A stretch of 64,000 bases of DNA, taken from an uncultured Allomuricauda sp. (lineage in GTDB: Bacteria; Bacteroidota; Bacteroidia; Flavobacteriales; Flavobacteriaceae). The stretch lies in NCBI RefSeq assembly GCF_947495325.1, contig NZ_CANLYK010000001.1, positions 1,364,001 to 1,428,000 of the forward strand, in the 5' to 3' direction. The notes under the pieces are model-generated. The model saw nothing but the letters and a program-made list of their open reading frames with translations. It was not told the DNA's origin and ran no database searches. This document shows, piece after piece, positions 62,386 to 64,000 of the stretch (within the stretch, counting starts at the first letter, position 1; the number at the start of each line of letters is the position of its first letter). A program made the translations under genes and the position numbers.

Positions 62386-63927
62386 ATGATAACAGAATTT
62401 ATCGGATAGGGATTAAACGAAAACCCAAATCAAAGTACCGGTAATTATATTCGGACAACTCTTAAGGATATACAATTTTCAAAAATTACTTTTTTTACGG
62501 CATTTTTAAGAAAAAGTGGCTTAGATGAAATCAAAAAAGAATTAGTTAAAAATGGTAGAAACATTACTTTTTTTGTAGGTATAGATGAACAGATTACTTC
62601 GAAAGAATCGTTAGAAGAATTACTAAACTTAGGTGTCGAAGCTTATATATACAACTCTAAAAGTTTCATCTTCCATCCGAAATTTTACCTTTTCGAGGGG
62701 AAAATAAAATCGAGAATAATAATCGGCTCGTCAAATTTAACAAAAGCAGGATTGTTTTATAATGTAGAAAGTTCAGTCTTAATGGACTTCAGTAGCGAAG
62801 ATAAAAGCGGACAAAAAATACTAAATCAATTAAAAAATTATTTTTCACCTCTCTTTGATTTCTCAAGTGATAGTATAGATAAAGTAACCAAAGAATATAT
62901 TGATTTCTTATTTGAAAACGGTCGTATTTCAAGTGAAGATTTCACAGCTAAGGGAAATGAATTCAATTCAACTCACGATAAATCTAAAAACAACAAGCTT
63001 CCAGAAATTCCAGAATTAGAAGATGTAGATATTTCTGAAAACTCAAATTCTACCAATTACACTTACGAGCTCAAAATCACTGATGAATATCTTGAAAAAT
63101 GGGATGTGATGTTCGAAAGGATGGTAAAATTTAAAGAAAAATATAACAAAACAACAGTTCCTGTAACTTTTGAAGATAGGACGTTATATGGTTGGTACAG
63201 AAAACAAAAAGATATTTATAATCATCCAACATTAAAAATGCCAGATGAGCATTTTGAAAAATTAAATTCAATCCAATTTCATTTTGAAGATGGTCACAAA
63301 GAAAGAGAGCGAATTATTGAACTACAATGGTTAAAAATTCTTAATCAAGCAATAAAAGCAAATGAAGAGATAAAAGTCAATCATAGATATTTATTTAATG
63401 GAGAAAAATTAGGTACATTTTTAGTCGGTTTAAAAGCTTCTAATAAAATTGGAAAGAAATTATCTCTACGTAAAGAAGTAGAAAATACTGGTTTCAATTT
63501 TAAAGAAACAAGTAGAAAACCAAAAGACGTTGCTAGAAGATATATTGATGAATTATTAAATGACGAGAATCCAACTAAATCTGCATATCAAACTAGATTT
63601 AATTCTCATATGAAAAAGAAAAAGGACATCCTAGGAGAAAAATTAGTAATAGAGTTAAATGAGGCTTGGGAATTACAATTTAATGAAAAAAGGTCTTGGG
63701 AAGTTACTAAAAGGCTAATAGATAGAACAAAAGAATGGAAAGAGTTTAGATATAATAAAAACATAAATCCAACAGGAAAATGGGCAAAAGGTCAAAAAAT
63801 TATGGGAGATAAATTATATCATTGGGTAAGAAAAAGAAGGCTAAATAAAAACACTTTGGACTTAATTATCGAACACTTCAATGAAAGTGAAAAATTGGAA
63901 TTACGACAAGAAGGATTCCCGATATAA
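62386..63927 (+). pseudogene. PLD-nuclease-like / helicase-associated-domain gene with in-frame TAG
   Basis: Frame opens at ATG 62386 (MITEFIG), is stopped by TAG at 62407-62409, then stays open to 63927 (513 codons if TAG is one residue). The part before 62752 is clearly protein: ITFFVGIDEQITSKESLEEL, FHPKFYLFEG (PLD-type HxK motif) and IIIGSSNLTKAGL (GSSN motif). From about residue 235 come repeats like helicase-associated domains (LYGWYRKQK, LGTFLVGLKA, KLYHWVRKRRLNK). No helicase core is present. No ATG, GTG or TTG lies in frame between the TAG and the TTG at 62752, and that TTG would remove the PLD motifs. So either a nonsense-mutated cassette gene or translated by stop suppression. AT-rich; cassette context suggests a defence or nuclease role, which is a guess. 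Confidence 0.7.
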
Positions 63928-63935
63928 AATAACGA

Positions 63936-64000
63936 AAGCACAACAATGTATATAAAAAATAGGGCAAAAAGTGTCAAACCAAAGGCTTGTGATTATTTAC
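63936..64000 (+). repeat. attC-like site 3, left half only
   Basis: R'' AAGCACAAC at 63936-63944, spacer, then TATATAAAAAATAGGGC, different from the GGCTATA L'' of sites 1 and 2. Starts 8 bases after the preceding stop codon. The pairing right half is outside the window. Confidence 0.6.

Larger units (their letters stand above)
62358..64000 (+). mobile_element. Integron-like cassette 3 (right end beyond window)
   Basis: Begins at the G|TT junction 62357/62358. GTTGTGCTT (62357-62365) is the exact reverse complement of AAGCACAAC (63936-63944), 8 bases after the gene stop. The attC right half lies past base 64000, so the end and any further cassettes are unseen. Confidence 0.78.

Noticed and set aside
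62752..63927. Shorter TTG-start version of the PLD/HA gene
   Set aside because: Clear PLD-type motifs lie in frame upstream, so this start would cut a domain; it is an artefact of the TAG at 62407.
1..64000. tRNA, rRNA or CRISPR arrays
   Set aside because: I found no cloverleaf-like or rRNA-like stretch and no regularly spaced short repeats with unique spacers.

Overview
The window reads as a chromosomal segment of a marine-type Flavobacteriaceae (Bacteroidota), most like the Muricauda/Allomuricauda group, although the genus is a guess. Supporting signs are a type IX secretion 'type B' C-terminal domain, a FecA-like TonB receptor with a carboxypeptidase-like N-terminal domain, the small Bacteroidota families DUF3276, DUF4856, DUF2975 and HTTM, AT-rich sequence, almost no Shine-Dalgarno sites, and promoters of the Bacteroidota form TTTG-N19-21-TAnnTTTG.

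Layout. 1-1.7 kb: def (cut by the window edge), ruvX and dapD. 1.7-7.7 kb: a loose surface-glycan cluster with a GT9, three GT2s, a GT-B-like transferase and a membrane-anchored methyltransferase, several of them convergent with overlapping 3' ends. 7.7-20 kb: tsaC, cca, heme A synthase, a nucleoid protein, an ABC-2 transporter pair, a large T9SS-secreted protein and uvrB. 20-33 kb: hsp20, sucC, an XRE/DUF2975 pair with a long operator-like palindrome, lysA, a two-gene exported system (3-keto-disaccharide hydrolase/PA14 lipoprotein plus a propeller-cupredoxin fusion) and guaB. 33-40.3 kb: an apparent iron-acquisition operon (DUF4856, imelysin, HTTM, TonB receptor, four-helix membrane protein) whose promoter is bracketed by two near-identical 23-bp palindromes; a third copy precedes a small DUF6686-like gene at 32.97 kb. 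40.3-59.8 kb: metabolic and housekeeping genes (HMG-CoA lyase, pyrD, pepT, yajC, nusB, ABC exporter, M14 peptidase, plsC, peroxiredoxins, cold-shock protein, cyclophilin-FKBP fusion). Two tandem paralogous micropeptide genes of 28 and 27 codons lie at 58.5-58.8 kb.

59.9-64 kb is the most unusual part: a chromosomal integron-like system. A reverse-strand tyrosine recombinase is followed by an att region and then by three consecutive cassettes on the plus strand. In each cassette the first 9-10 bases are the exact reverse complement of the bases opening its own attC-like site. That is what G|TT recombination of circular cassettes with folded attC sites leaves behind. Cassette 1 carries a HEAT-like helical protein. 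Cassette 2 has no credible gene. Cassette 3 carries a PLD-nuclease-like/helicase-associated-domain gene broken by an in-frame TAG at codon 8. The recombinase ends in an IntI-like SPLD tail but lacks the IntI-specific insertion and has an extra N-terminal module, so it is not a textbook IntI.

Limits: no database search, folding program or alignment was run. Family names come from motif recognition, and several starts were chosen by family length and context.
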